Shown here: one piece after another, positions 43,888 through 52,706 of the stretch
How the letters are laid out: each line of letters begins with the position of its first letter
How positions within the stretch are numbered: the first letter of the stretch is position 1
Assembly (NCBI GenBank): GCA_020072585.1
Contig: JAIQGL010000004.1
Span: 1 to 64,000, forward strand
Origin: Terriglobia bacterium
Lineage (GTDB): Bacteria; Acidobacteriota; Terriglobia; Terriglobales; Acidobacteriaceae
DNA: 64,000 bases
Direction of reading: 5' to 3'
Program-made: the position numbers and the translations under genes
The notes under the pieces: generated by a model
What the model was told of the DNA's origin: nothing
The model's database searches: none
What the model saw: the letters and a program-made list of their open reading frames with translations, nothing else

Positions 43888-44439
43888 ATGAAGCATTTTA
43901 TTCTTACAGCCATGTGCTGCCTGTTGCTGGCAGGAGGAGCTTGTTTTGCCCAGACGGCACAGCCGTCTTTGGCGGACCTGGCCGCGAGGGGACGCCATTC
44001 CACCAGGAAGGCATCCAAGATAATCACCAATGATGATATTGCCACAGCTACTCCGCACACCGGCAACGAACAGGCAGCGGCCAAAGTGGCTCCGGCAGCC
44101 GGCTTCTCGGCCGCAACCAGTTCTCCAGGGAAGTCCGCCGAGAAAACGGAAAGCGCCAAGAACAATTCCTCCACATCCAAGGACTCACCGGCTGTTGCTG
44201 CGCTGAAAAAGCAGCTGGATTCCTACAAAGAACAGCAGGATGGCTGGAAGCACTCCGTCAAAAAATATGAAGATCTGCTGGCCACTGAAACCAGCGACTT
44301 CCGTCGCCAGATGTATCAGGACGCCCTGGAGGGCGACAAACATAATGTCGCTCTTTTCCAGGAGAAAATTGATCAGACGCAGGCCGACCTGGCCAAGGCC
44401 CAGAAGGAGGCCTCTTCCGGTCATGGCGGTTCCAATTAA
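43888..44439 (+). CDS. Secreted coiled-coil protein at the end of the pilus operon
   Basis: 183 residues from the ATG at 43888 (AAGGA upstream). A signal peptide (HFILTAMCCLLLAGGACFA|Q) is followed by a disordered Ala/Ser/Lys region, then a charged coiled coil (105-175). It starts 14 bases after pilX, so it is cotranscribed and may be a periplasmic pilus accessory. No family recognised. Confidence 0.7.
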   Translation: MKHFILTAMCCLLLAGGACFAQTAQPSLADLAARGRHSTRKASKIITNDDIATATPHTGNEQAAAKVAPAAGFSAATSSPGKSAEKTESAKNNSSTSKDSPAVAALKKQLDSYKEQQDGWKHSVKKYEDLLATETSDFRRQMYQDALEGDKHNVALFQEKIDQTQADLAKAQKEASSGHGGSN

Positions 44440-44530
44440 GCGTGAAGCGCAGCCGGCTTTACTAATCGAGCGGCTGCGGCCACCTGCGGCGAACGAATGC
44501 GGGCCTAGCTGAGCTACAATTCTTTTCAGC

Positions 44531-45505
44531 ATGGCCCAGCCCTTTGCCACCATTAACTCCGCGCAAGCCCTTGTTTTTCGCGGGGCCCTGCTATGTTGGT
44601 TCCAGAAACACCAACGCACACTTCCCTGGCGCGGAGAAAGCGATCCTTACCGTATTCTGGTTTCTGAAATCATGCTCCAGCAGACGCGTGTGGCTGTTGT
44701 GGAAGAGCGCTATAAAAAGTTCATCGCACAATTCCCCACGGTCGAGCGGCTGGCACGCGCCAGAGAGCAAACGGTCCTGGCCGCATGGAGCGGGCTGGGA
44801 TATTACCGGCGTGCCCGCAATCTTCATGCAGCCGCAAAACAGGTTGCCGGAGGCAACGGGTTTCCCTGCACCGCGCAGGCGTTGCAGGAATTGCCCGGCA
44901 TCGGACGCTACACGGCAAACGCAGTCGCCAGCATCGCATTTGGTGAACAGGTGCCGGTGGTCGATGGAAACGTCAAGCGTGTTTTGCAGCGGTTTAGCGG
45001 CAGAGAGCTTGGCAAAGAGCAGTATTGGCAAGCTGCCGGCATGCTTCTTGCCCCAGAGTCTCCCGGAGATTTTAACCAGGCAATGATGGAGTTGGGTGCA
45101 GTCATCTGCGTTCCCGGCAATCCTTTGTGTACGGTTTGTCCCGTGGTTGACTTGTGTGTCTCTCGTGGCGCACATGCCCAAGCAGAACGAGCCGCACGCA
45201 AGAAAGCAGTCATCGAATATTCGCTCTGCCTTAAAAATAGAAGTGTGTTGTTGCAGCGGCGTCCTCAGAATAGTTCTCTCATGCCCGGCATGTGGGAACT
45301 GCCGCCTTGCAAGGGAAAAGGGAAGACTGTGCAACCGCTGATGAGACTAAAGCATTCCATCACAACCACGGACTATTCAGTGCTTGTCTTTGCGGGAAAT
45401 GGACGCAACAAGGGGCAATGGGTGCCATTGAAAAATACTGAACGCTTTGCGCTTACCGGATTGACCCTAAAAATACTCAGGAAATTGAAGGGGGCAGCAT
45501 CATGA
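44531..45505 (+). CDS. mutY: A/G-specific adenine glycosylase
   Basis: 324 residues. MutY features in order: LPWRGESDPYRILVSEIMLQQTRV (catalytic Glu), helix-hairpin-helix LPGIGRYTANAVASIAFGEQVPVVDGNVKRV (catalytic Asp), the iron-sulfur loop C-x6-C-x2-C-x5-C (CVPGNPLCTVCPVVDLC), then a NUDIX-like C-terminal domain (VLLQRRP..SLMPGMWELP) that reads 8-oxoG. It removes A opposite 8-oxoguanine. The C-terminal domain is somewhat short. Its stop overlaps the next start by four bases. Confidence 0.95.
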   Translation: MAQPFATINSAQALVFRGALLCWFQKHQRTLPWRGESDPYRILVSEIMLQQTRVAVVEERYKKFIAQFPTVERLARAREQTVLAAWSGLGYYRRARNLHAAAKQVAGGNGFPCTAQALQELPGIGRYTANAVASIAFGEQVPVVDGNVKRVLQRFSGRELGKEQYWQAAGMLLAPESPGDFNQAMMELGAVICVPGNPLCTVCPVVDLCVSRGAHAQAERAARKKAVIEYSLCLKNRSVLLQRRPQNSSLMPGMWELPPCKGKGKTVQPLMRLKHSITTTDYSVLVFAGNGRNKGQWVPLKNTERFALTGLTLKILRKLKGAAS

Positions 45506-46557
45506 AGGTGTGCTCCAGAACATTGCGTAGATACGCAATGGTTGCGGCGCTTTTTATGTGCATTGCCACCTGGCCGGCTGCCCGCGCGAATGACTCAGCA
45601 GCATCCAGCGCGGCCGGGGGCATTCGGCTAAAGCGCGAGCCGCGCATCTCCATGGCGAAAGAGAAGCTGACCATCAGTACAAAGAAAATCACGGTTGAGT
45701 ATGAATTCATCAACGAAAGCGACCAGGACATTACGACCGAGGTAGCGTTCCCGGTGCCTCCATACAGGCAAAATATGAGTCCCCAGGGAGACCGCACCTT
45801 CAGTGATTTCCGTTTATGGGTGAATGGCGTGCTTAAAAAATATAAAACAGAATCAAAAGCCACGCTCAATGGAAAAGATTGTTCCGCTTTGCTGCGGAAA
45901 TACCGTATTGACATTGCAAGTCTTGGACACTATATCGATAACGACAAAGAAGGGCCTGCCTCCCGCGATTTTCGCAATCTCTCCAAGCCATTGCAGGAAG
46001 AATTGATAAATGCCGGCTTTTTTGATCGGGAAAACCAGTTCCCCGAATGGTCCGTCGAGAAGACATATCACTGGCAGCAAACATTTCCGGCGCATCAAGT
46101 CCTGCACGTACGCCATGAATATGAGCCGGGAATAGGGTTCATAATGGTAGATAAGGATCAAGCGAATACTGCGAAGCCGAAACTAGCCCCTCAAAATAAG
46201 GACCTTGCCGGGTATCCATCCTCAGATCAATTTGCTTATGAGCTCCATGCTGCGTGTGTAGATCCTAAGCTAAGAGAGGCGATTACCAAGTCTGCCAGTA
46301 AGCATGGACATGTCAGCATGCAATGGGTCGATTACATTCTGACCACGGCAAATAGCTGGAAGAGGCCAATCAAAAGCTTTGAACTGATCGTGGAAAAAAG
46401 TTCCCGAAAAGACTATTCAACGCGTTTTGTAAGTTTCTGCTGGGATGGAAGAGTAGAGCGTGTAGAGCAAAATGGATTCAGGGCGACGGCGATTGACTTT
46501 GTCCCGAAAGCCGATCTGCACGTCGCATTTTTTGATATGCCCAAGACTGGGGAGTAG
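45502..46557 (+). CDS. DUF4424 secreted protein
   Basis: 351 residues. Signal peptide cut near ARA|NDSAA. The mature start NDSAASSAAGGIRLKREPRISMAKEKLTISTKKITVEYEF ... DITTEVAFPVPPY is the DUF4424 signature. The rest holds strands and YHWQQTFPAHQVLHVRHEYEP. The family is periplasmic and of unknown function. It overlaps mutY by four bases (ATGA), which is probably just operon packing. Confidence 0.88.
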   Translation: MKVCSRTLRRYAMVAALFMCIATWPAARANDSAASSAAGGIRLKREPRISMAKEKLTISTKKITVEYEFINESDQDITTEVAFPVPPYRQNMSPQGDRTFSDFRLWVNGVLKKYKTESKATLNGKDCSALLRKYRIDIASLGHYIDNDKEGPASRDFRNLSKPLQEELINAGFFDRENQFPEWSVEKTYHWQQTFPAHQVLHVRHEYEPGIGFIMVDKDQANTAKPKLAPQNKDLAGYPSSDQFAYELHAACVDPKLREAITKSASKHGHVSMQWVDYILTTANSWKRPIKSFELIVEKSSRKDYSTRFVSFCWDGRVERVEQNGFRATAIDFVPKADLHVAFFDMPKTGE

Positions 46558-46600
46558 GCGCATCTCGTTAGCGGACGCCAATTGTTTGGTGATGTGAAGC

Positions 46601-48076
46601 ATGCATAAGATCAAAATTATTTTCTTGTTTGTAGTGTTGACCTGCGGATCAGCCGCAGCAAATACCTCTTCAGATTGCTCAACAGAGCCAAGTTCTTTAC
46701 CAGTCGACACTTCGCGGGTTTACATCGCTCTCCGCAATGGCGTGGACGGTTCCGGTTCATCGATGGCTGATGCCCGTGACGGCAGCACGGTTACAGCGTT
46801 TGACACGATCCTGCGCTGCTACAGCGAAGGCTGCACAGATTCCCAAAATTCAGGCAAGCCGGTGGCGAAGACGGAGAACCTGGTCGTATGCCTTGGTCCG
46901 GGGACGTTTTCAACCATGGGCTCTTACGATTTCATCATCGCCGTGCCGCATACCACGGCCAACGGCTTCACCATCGGCAAGGGATGGAAGATCCATGGGG
47001 CAGGAAAAGAAACAACCACGCTGAAGCTGAGCACCTACCTGCCAATCACCGACCCCAAAGACCCGCGCAATATGCCGGTGGACACGGGATTAGGCCTGGT
47101 TTTGGGCACCAACTCCGATGGCGCTTCAGGGATTGAAATTTCCGATCTCACGATTGATGGCAACTACCCAGAATTGAAATCGCGCTCACGCCAGCACGGC
47201 GTTCGAGCGCTCATCCTGGACGCGATCCACCTGCGATCCGATCTGGGCGGCCACTGGATCCACGATGTGAATGTGATCAACGCGGCTGCGGAGATCGGAG
47301 AGATCAGCGGCCGGTATGAGGCATTTCCGGTGGAGATTGCATCGGTGCAGCGGTCCAAGCCGGAGCAGAATCGCGGCAACCTGATTGAGAGAGTCGCCAT
47401 GATGCGGCACTTTGGCAATGTCTGCACGGCCATTGCAGTGGCGAACGCTACAGCAGAGGTCAAAGACAATCTGGTGGATGGCTACCAAATTGGCTACGGC
47501 GGATGGGACCTGCATGAAAGCGTGTTTCACGATAACATTGCGATCAACACGGAATATGGCTTCAACATTGACAGCCTGGTGAACAGCGGCGTGAGAATTG
47601 AGAGAAACAAGATCATCCACCCGAGGAAATACGGCATTGTGATCGGCGGAGCAGGGACTTTTGCCGGCTTCAAGTTCCTGAACAACGTAATTCAGCTCGA
47701 TAAGCCAGGCACGATCGGATTTGTTTTCAACGGCAATGTTACCGGGGCCGTGATTGCGGGGAACAAAATCCTGGTTGAATTTTTTCCCGGCGCACGCGCC
47801 ACGGCCTTTAGAAACTACTCCGCGAGTAAACAGGCCGGTCCCAATCGCGATAACATATATCAATCCAACCAGATCGCCGGCGGAATGGCTGTTACTTTTG
47901 AAGGGCCGTCCCAGAAATCGCAAAACTGCTTCTTCGATAATCGCGATGAGCATGGCAATCCGCACAAAGGCCTGCCAGATAACCATGGCGGCCCGTGCAT
48001 CGCAGGTTCGCAGAAGGCCGCGCTAACGGCAGCGGAAAGCCGGGGTTCTGCCGGTCTCCAAAATTATCTACAATAG
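46601..48076 (+). CDS. Secreted right-handed beta-helix protein
   Basis: 491 residues. Signal peptide (KIKIIFLFVVLTCGSAAA). A pectate-lyase-like repeat fold is suggested by regular strands and turns: GIEISDLTIDGN, IHDVNVINA, NLIERVAMM, VKDNLVDGY, VFHDNIAIN, IERNKIIHP, FLNNVIQLD, VIAGNKIL. Such proteins bind or cleave polysaccharides, but I see no clear catalytic residue set. Probably exported to the periplasm or beyond. Single gene. Confidence 0.82.
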   Translation: MHKIKIIFLFVVLTCGSAAANTSSDCSTEPSSLPVDTSRVYIALRNGVDGSGSSMADARDGSTVTAFDTILRCYSEGCTDSQNSGKPVAKTENLVVCLGPGTFSTMGSYDFIIAVPHTTANGFTIGKGWKIHGAGKETTTLKLSTYLPITDPKDPRNMPVDTGLGLVLGTNSDGASGIEISDLTIDGNYPELKSRSRQHGVRALILDAIHLRSDLGGHWIHDVNVINAAAEIGEISGRYEAFPVEIASVQRSKPEQNRGNLIERVAMMRHFGNVCTAIAVANATAEVKDNLVDGYQIGYGGWDLHESVFHDNIAINTEYGFNIDSLVNSGVRIERNKIIHPRKYGIVIGGAGTFAGFKFLNNVIQLDKPGTIGFVFNGNVTGAVIAGNKILVEFFPGARATAFRNYSASKQAGPNRDNIYQSNQIAGGMAVTFEGPSQKSQNCFFDNRDEHGNPHKGLPDNHGGPCIAGSQKAALTAAESRGSAGLQNYLQ

Positions 48077-48106
48077 AGAATCAAGATTAGGTTTGTGAGG
48101 GAACAA

Positions 48107-48607
48107 ATGCCTGCACTGGAAGCTGGCGTACATGCGCCGGAGTTTGAACTGCAATATCTGGATGGACGCAAATTTTCACTCAAAGAAGAGCGTAAGAAAG
48201 GTCCCGTGGTGGCCGTGTTTTTCAAGGTGAGCTGCCCGGTGTGCCAGATGGCATTACCGTATCTGGAGCGCATTTTCAAAGCCTATGAGAAGAGCGGCAA
48301 CATCACGTTTGTGGGTGTTTCCCAGGACAATGCCGCGGATACCAAGGCGTTTAACCGCCAGTTTGGCGTGACGTTCCCGGTATTGCTGGATCCGGCGGGA
48401 AAATATCCTGCTTCCAATGCGTACGGGCTGACCAATGTGCCCACGACCTTTCTGATTTCTCCTGAAGGTGAGATTGAGTTCTCCACGGTCAGCTGGTCCA
48501 AGGCAGATGTGGAACAGTTGAACCGCCGTCTGGCTGCGGCGGGCAACATGGCTGCCGCGCAAATCTTCCAGCCCGGGGAAAACATTTCAGAGTTCAAGCC
48601 GGGTTGA
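48107..48607 (+). CDS. Redoxin (TlpA/AhpC-like) with CPVC active site
   Basis: 166 residues from the ATG at 48107 (GAGGG upstream; an in-frame GTG at 48095 is the alternative). Thioredoxin fold of the AhpC/TSA-Redoxin kind: APEFELQYLDGRKFSL, VAVFFKVSCPVCQMALPYLERI with the CxxC pair, FPVLLDPAGKY, and the cis-Pro loop NVPTTFLISPEGEI. No signal peptide, so cytoplasmic. It should reduce disulfides or peroxides. Contrast with the Sec-containing relative at 3916-4782. Confidence 0.88.
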   Translation: MPALEAGVHAPEFELQYLDGRKFSLKEERKKGPVVAVFFKVSCPVCQMALPYLERIFKAYEKSGNITFVGVSQDNAADTKAFNRQFGVTFPVLLDPAGKYPASNAYGLTNVPTTFLISPEGEIEFSTVSWSKADVEQLNRRLAAAGNMAAAQIFQPGENISEFKPG

Positions 48608-48694
48608 GAGTCAAAGAATTAATCCGCGGTCGCGGAAGAAAGCAATTAGCGGTCTGCCGTCGGCAACTCAAGCAATTAGTCAAAAAGAGGAACC

Positions 48695-50344
48695 ATGAAA
48701 AGATTCGGCGCCATTCTGTTCATCGTCAGCTCTTGTCTGTTAACCGCATACAGTCAATCCACTCTGCCAGCAAGCGCGCAAAAAGCCATGAACGCCATTG
48801 ACGCGGAGAAGATCCGCGCCACGGTGAAGTATCTCTCTGACAATACCTTGCAGGGGCGCGGTACGGGGCAGAAGGGCGGTGACATGGCTGCTGACTGGAT
48901 TGCCGCCCAGTTCAAAAGCTATGGTCTGGCGCCCGCAGGCGACGAGGGTACCTACTTCCAGAAAGTCAATTTTTTCGGCGTGACCACTGATGCCAAACAG
49001 ACCCGGTTCGCCTTTGTTCCCCAGTCAGGGCCGGGGATGGCCCTCAAGTTCGCTGACGATTACGTGGCCACAGACCAGACACATTCGCAGAAGTCGGAGA
49101 TTGACGCTCCCATTGTTTTTGTCGGCTATGGAATCAATGCCCCGGAATACAACTGGGACGACTACAAGGGCGCTGACCTGAAGGGCAAAGTGCTGCTCAT
49201 GCTGGTGAATGAGCCGCCTTCAGACGATCCAAACTTCTTTAAAGGGCGCGCTCTCACTTATTACGGCCGATGGACTTACAAGTATGAAGAAGCGGCGCGT
49301 CGTGGCGCGGTGGGTGTTGTCCTGATCCACAAAACGGAGATGGCCAGTTATGGCTGGGAAGTGGTGCGCAATTCGTGGAGTGGAGAATCGTCTCTGCTGC
49401 GGGATGACAAGGACCCAAAGCTGAAGTCAGCAGGGTGGATCCAACTGGAGGTTGCGCGCAAGCTGGCGCACGCCGCGGGCATGGAGCTGGACAAGATGCT
49501 GCATGACGCAAACTCACGCAGCTTCAAGCCGGTGGAACTGCCAGTCCGGGTGAAGGAGACGATCATAAGCCAGGTGCGACCGTTTGCTTCAAGAAATGTT
49601 CTGGGGCAGGTGAAAGGTTCTGACGCCAAAGCAGCGCAGCAGGCAATTTTGTATACGGCGCATTATGACCATCTGGGAATCCATGCGAATGAACCCGGCG
49701 ACAACATCTATAACGGCGCTGCTGACAATGCCACTGGATGCGGCATCCTTCTGGAGCTTGCGCGGGTGTTTGCCGCAGCGGGCGAGAAACCCCGGCGGAC
49801 AATTATTTTTGCCGCGGTCACGGCGGAAGAGCAGGGCCTGCTGGGATCAAAGTATCTGGGGCAGCATCCGCCGATTCCAGCGCAGGATATCTCGCTGAAC
49901 CTGAATTATGACGATGTGCAGCCATTGGGCGAGCCGCAGCAACTGGTGGTTTCCGGCGCGGAGCGCACAAGCGTATATCCACTGGTGCAGAAGGTCGCAG
50001 GAGATTTTGCGCTGGCCATCCAGCCAGATAATCATCCTGAAGCCGGCCATTACTATCGCTCAGACCACTTCAGCCTGGCGCGTGTGGGCGTGCCTGCATT
50101 CAGCGTGAATGAAGGGGCCCTCTTCAAGGGACATGACCTGGCCTGGGGTGAAGAGAAGCAACGGGACTATGTGGCGCACCGCTATCACCAGCCTTCTGAT
50201 GAGTATCGGGCGGACATGGACTTTAGCGCGGACGCCAAACTAGCAAGGTTCGGTCTTGTGCTGGGCTGGAAAGCCGCGAATCAGGCTGATCTGGCGGGCT
50301 GGCAAACAGGCGATGAGTTTGAGAAAGCCAGAAAGGGCCAGTAA
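48695..50344 (+). CDS. Secreted M28-family aminopeptidase with PA domain
   Basis: 549 residues. Signal peptide (GAILFIVSSCLLTAYS). A PA insert (about 110-260) precedes the M28 catalytic domain. Zinc ligands and catalytic acids in order: YTAHYDHLG (His), NGAADNATGCGILLEL (Asp), TAEEQGLLGSKYL (Glu pair), NLNYDDV (Asp), HQPSDEY (final His). It should trim peptides in the periplasm or outside. AAAGAGG precedes the ATG. Confidence 0.92.
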   Translation: MKRFGAILFIVSSCLLTAYSQSTLPASAQKAMNAIDAEKIRATVKYLSDNTLQGRGTGQKGGDMAADWIAAQFKSYGLAPAGDEGTYFQKVNFFGVTTDAKQTRFAFVPQSGPGMALKFADDYVATDQTHSQKSEIDAPIVFVGYGINAPEYNWDDYKGADLKGKVLLMLVNEPPSDDPNFFKGRALTYYGRWTYKYEEAARRGAVGVVLIHKTEMASYGWEVVRNSWSGESSLLRDDKDPKLKSAGWIQLEVARKLAHAAGMELDKMLHDANSRSFKPVELPVRVKETIISQVRPFASRNVLGQVKGSDAKAAQQAILYTAHYDHLGIHANEPGDNIYNGAADNATGCGILLELARVFAAAGEKPRRTIIFAAVTAEEQGLLGSKYLGQHPPIPAQDISLNLNYDDVQPLGEPQQLVVSGAERTSVYPLVQKVAGDFALAIQPDNHPEAGHYYRSDHFSLARVGVPAFSVNEGALFKGHDLAWGEEKQRDYVAHRYHQPSDEYRADMDFSADAKLARFGLVLGWKAANQADLAGWQTGDEFEKARKGQ

Positions 50345-50466
50345 GCCCAGGGTAACCAGCCGCGCCAGCAAGACTACGAGCGGTTTTGAAGGTGCCGATA
50401 GTAACGTAAGGGGAGTAAGAAAGCTGGGATACAATCTGACTTCCCCCCACGTACAGCCGGCCGAAA

Positions 50467-52689
50467 ATGTCGTTTTCGTTCCTTCAACGCGGTAGTTTGC
50501 CTGAACACGCCCGCCAGCTTGTTTTGGCCAGTGACGAGCCCGCGCTTGTTCTGGAATCTCTAGTCACCGGGATCGACAATCTCCGCCATGACGTATATCT
50601 CAGTCCCAAATTTGCAGAGACCGCCCGGCAGCATATCTTCAAGCTTGTGGCCAAACACGGCAACGTGGAAGAGTTGGTCGCGGAAGAACGGACGGCTGTC
50701 CGCGTGCCAGCGCGGCCTAAAGTCCCCGCGAACCGGCAATCGGATGCATCGGACTTCAAACGGCAGCTGACTGAACTGCACGCTATCGCCCTGAACCGCG
50801 CGAAAGCGGAGAACAATGTCTCGCTCGATCTGCTTTTTCGTCTTGCGGTCCTCAAATTTCAGCGCACGGAACTGCTCAACCAATACGGCCAGGTGCTGGA
50901 GCGCTGCCGCGCGCGGGTAAAATTCTATGAAGCGCCCCGGCAGTCGGGCATGAATCGCACACTGGAGATACGTGAGCGGTTGGCCGGCTTCCAGATCAAC
51001 AAAAAGACCGTGCTGCGTCGGGCCGGGCAAGACTTGTTCGTGCTGCTGCGTGAGGCGGAGAAGGAAACCCTGGGCAGGACAAGACGATCGCTATTCGGTG
51101 ATGCCTTGACTGCGACCTATGAGCTGTTCCTCAATCGGCTGGTATTCAGTGAAGACGGCCAGGACAACCTGCTCAACGCCGAACACTACGTGATGCTGGG
51201 CACCTATGATCGCGACCGGGACCGTTTTCAGGCCATGCGGGATATTGCCGCACAGTATCTCAAATCACTCGGCCTGGTCCCTGACGTCGACGATCCGCGT
51301 GTGGACGGCATCCTGAACGTTCCGGAAAATGCGCACGAAATCATGGCCGGGGGGACGCCTGAAGACACCAGTCCCAAGGGCAAGGCCCAGAAGGCCCTGC
51401 TGACTGCCTGGACGGAATTGCTGGAACGCGAAAATGTGATGGGCAACGTGATCGCGTCTTATGAAGCGGTACCGCTCCTGGCACAGTATTCGCCGCCGAT
51501 CAACCCTCAGCAGCTCAAGAACGCGCTTACCTCGCGCGAGGAGCGCAAGCGGGTGGAGACGCTTCTGGAAGAACATGGAAAACTTTCGCCAGATGAGCTG
51601 CATGCCGCGGCAAGAAAAGTGGAAGGCTGCAAGCCGGCTGAGCGGGCCAAGATCGCAGGCCGGTTCTTTGCTGACTTCACGCGCTATCACCGCGACCTGC
51701 GCCGCATGGAAACGGTCATGGCGTCCATGGAGAGCGTGAATGTGCTGGGTAATGAGCGCTTCCGCGAGCTTTCCGCCATCAACAATACGCTTTATGAATT
51801 TCTGCTTGCGGAAGAACAGAAGCCCGCTGAAGAGAGAGTGATCCACCATGTGGTGCTCAAGGCAGACATTCGTGAATCGACCACGCTGACGCGAACGCTG
51901 CTGGAGAAGGGGTTGAACCCAGCTTCTTATTTCAGCTTGAATTTTTATGATCCCATCAACAAGCTGCTGCCGAAGTACGAAGCCAAAAAAGTTTTTATTG
52001 AAGGTGATGCGCTGATCCTGGCGCTGTTTGAGCGTGATGGAGAACCCGCATTGGGCGTGGCCCAGACCTGCGTGCTGGCGAAAGAGATGATTCAGGTGGT
52101 CACGGCGTACAACGAGCGCTCTCTGGCCGCCGGACTGCCCAGCCTGGAAGTGGGGATCGGAATTTCCTATCAGGATTCCGCGCCCATGTACCTGATGGAC
52201 GGCAACAAGCAAATCATGATCTCCAAGGCGCTGAATGAGAGTGACCGTCTTTCCTCCTGTAGCAAGGGCATGCGCCGGCTGCTGGAAGACCGCGAGTTGC
52301 TCTTCAACGTATTTTCCTTCAAGGCCGTTGAGGACGAAGATACCGGCGGCAACCCTGATGAATTTCTTCTTCGCTACAACATCGGCGGCATTCACATTAA
52401 TGCAGCTGCATTTGAGAAGCTGCGTACTGAGATTTCCCTTCAGGCCTTTGATCTGCAAGTGCCCATGATCTGGCAGAAGACTACGGTGCGCGTTTACGCG
52501 GGCGTGGTGCCGCTGGGGCAGGGATCATTTCACCACGTTATCATCCGCGAAGGCCGCATTGCCCACGTGGACGCGCGCGACTTTTCACTCAAACACATTA
52601 CTGACCGCCATTATTACGAAGTGTGCACTCATCCAAAGATTTATCAGGCGATTGAAAGCGTCTCAAACCTGGCCGCCACCGCCCGTTAA
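50467..52689 (+). CDS. Large protein with divergent class III nucleotidyl-cyclase domain
   Basis: 740 residues, no signal peptide. Residues 1-440 are mostly helical and unknown to me. From about 455 a cyclase-like domain appears: VVLKADIRESTTLTRTLL has the first metal Asp (D467) in the class III context (xDIRxST), and KKVFIEGDALILALF has the second (D514). LEVGIGISYQDSAP and a run of HVDARDF strands follow. This is a plausible adenylate/guanylate cyclase or an inactive relative. The usual purine-specifying and transition-state residues cannot be assigned by eye. Single gene, convergent with tonB. Confidence 0.7.
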   Translation: MSFSFLQRGSLPEHARQLVLASDEPALVLESLVTGIDNLRHDVYLSPKFAETARQHIFKLVAKHGNVEELVAEERTAVRVPARPKVPANRQSDASDFKRQLTELHAIALNRAKAENNVSLDLLFRLAVLKFQRTELLNQYGQVLERCRARVKFYEAPRQSGMNRTLEIRERLAGFQINKKTVLRRAGQDLFVLLREAEKETLGRTRRSLFGDALTATYELFLNRLVFSEDGQDNLLNAEHYVMLGTYDRDRDRFQAMRDIAAQYLKSLGLVPDVDDPRVDGILNVPENAHEIMAGGTPEDTSPKGKAQKALLTAWTELLERENVMGNVIASYEAVPLLAQYSPPINPQQLKNALTSREERKRVETLLEEHGKLSPDELHAAARKVEGCKPAERAKIAGRFFADFTRYHRDLRRMETVMASMESVNVLGNERFRELSAINNTLYEFLLAEEQKPAEERVIHHVVLKADIRESTTLTRTLLEKGLNPASYFSLNFYDPINKLLPKYEAKKVFIEGDALILALFERDGEPALGVAQTCVLAKEMIQVVTAYNERSLAAGLPSLEVGIGISYQDSAPMYLMDGNKQIMISKALNESDRLSSCSKGMRRLLEDRELLFNVFSFKAVEDEDTGGNPDEFLLRYNIGGIHINAAAFEKLRTEISLQAFDLQVPMIWQKTTVRVYAGVVPLGQGSFHHVIIREGRIAHVDARDFSLKHITDRHYYEVCTHPKIYQAIESVSNLAATAR

Positions 52690-52706
52690 GCAGAAAGCAC
52701 TGCCAA

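Noticed and set aside
51265-52458. 397-codon minus-strand open frame
   Set aside because: Antisense to the cyclase-like gene; composition is that of a shadow frame.
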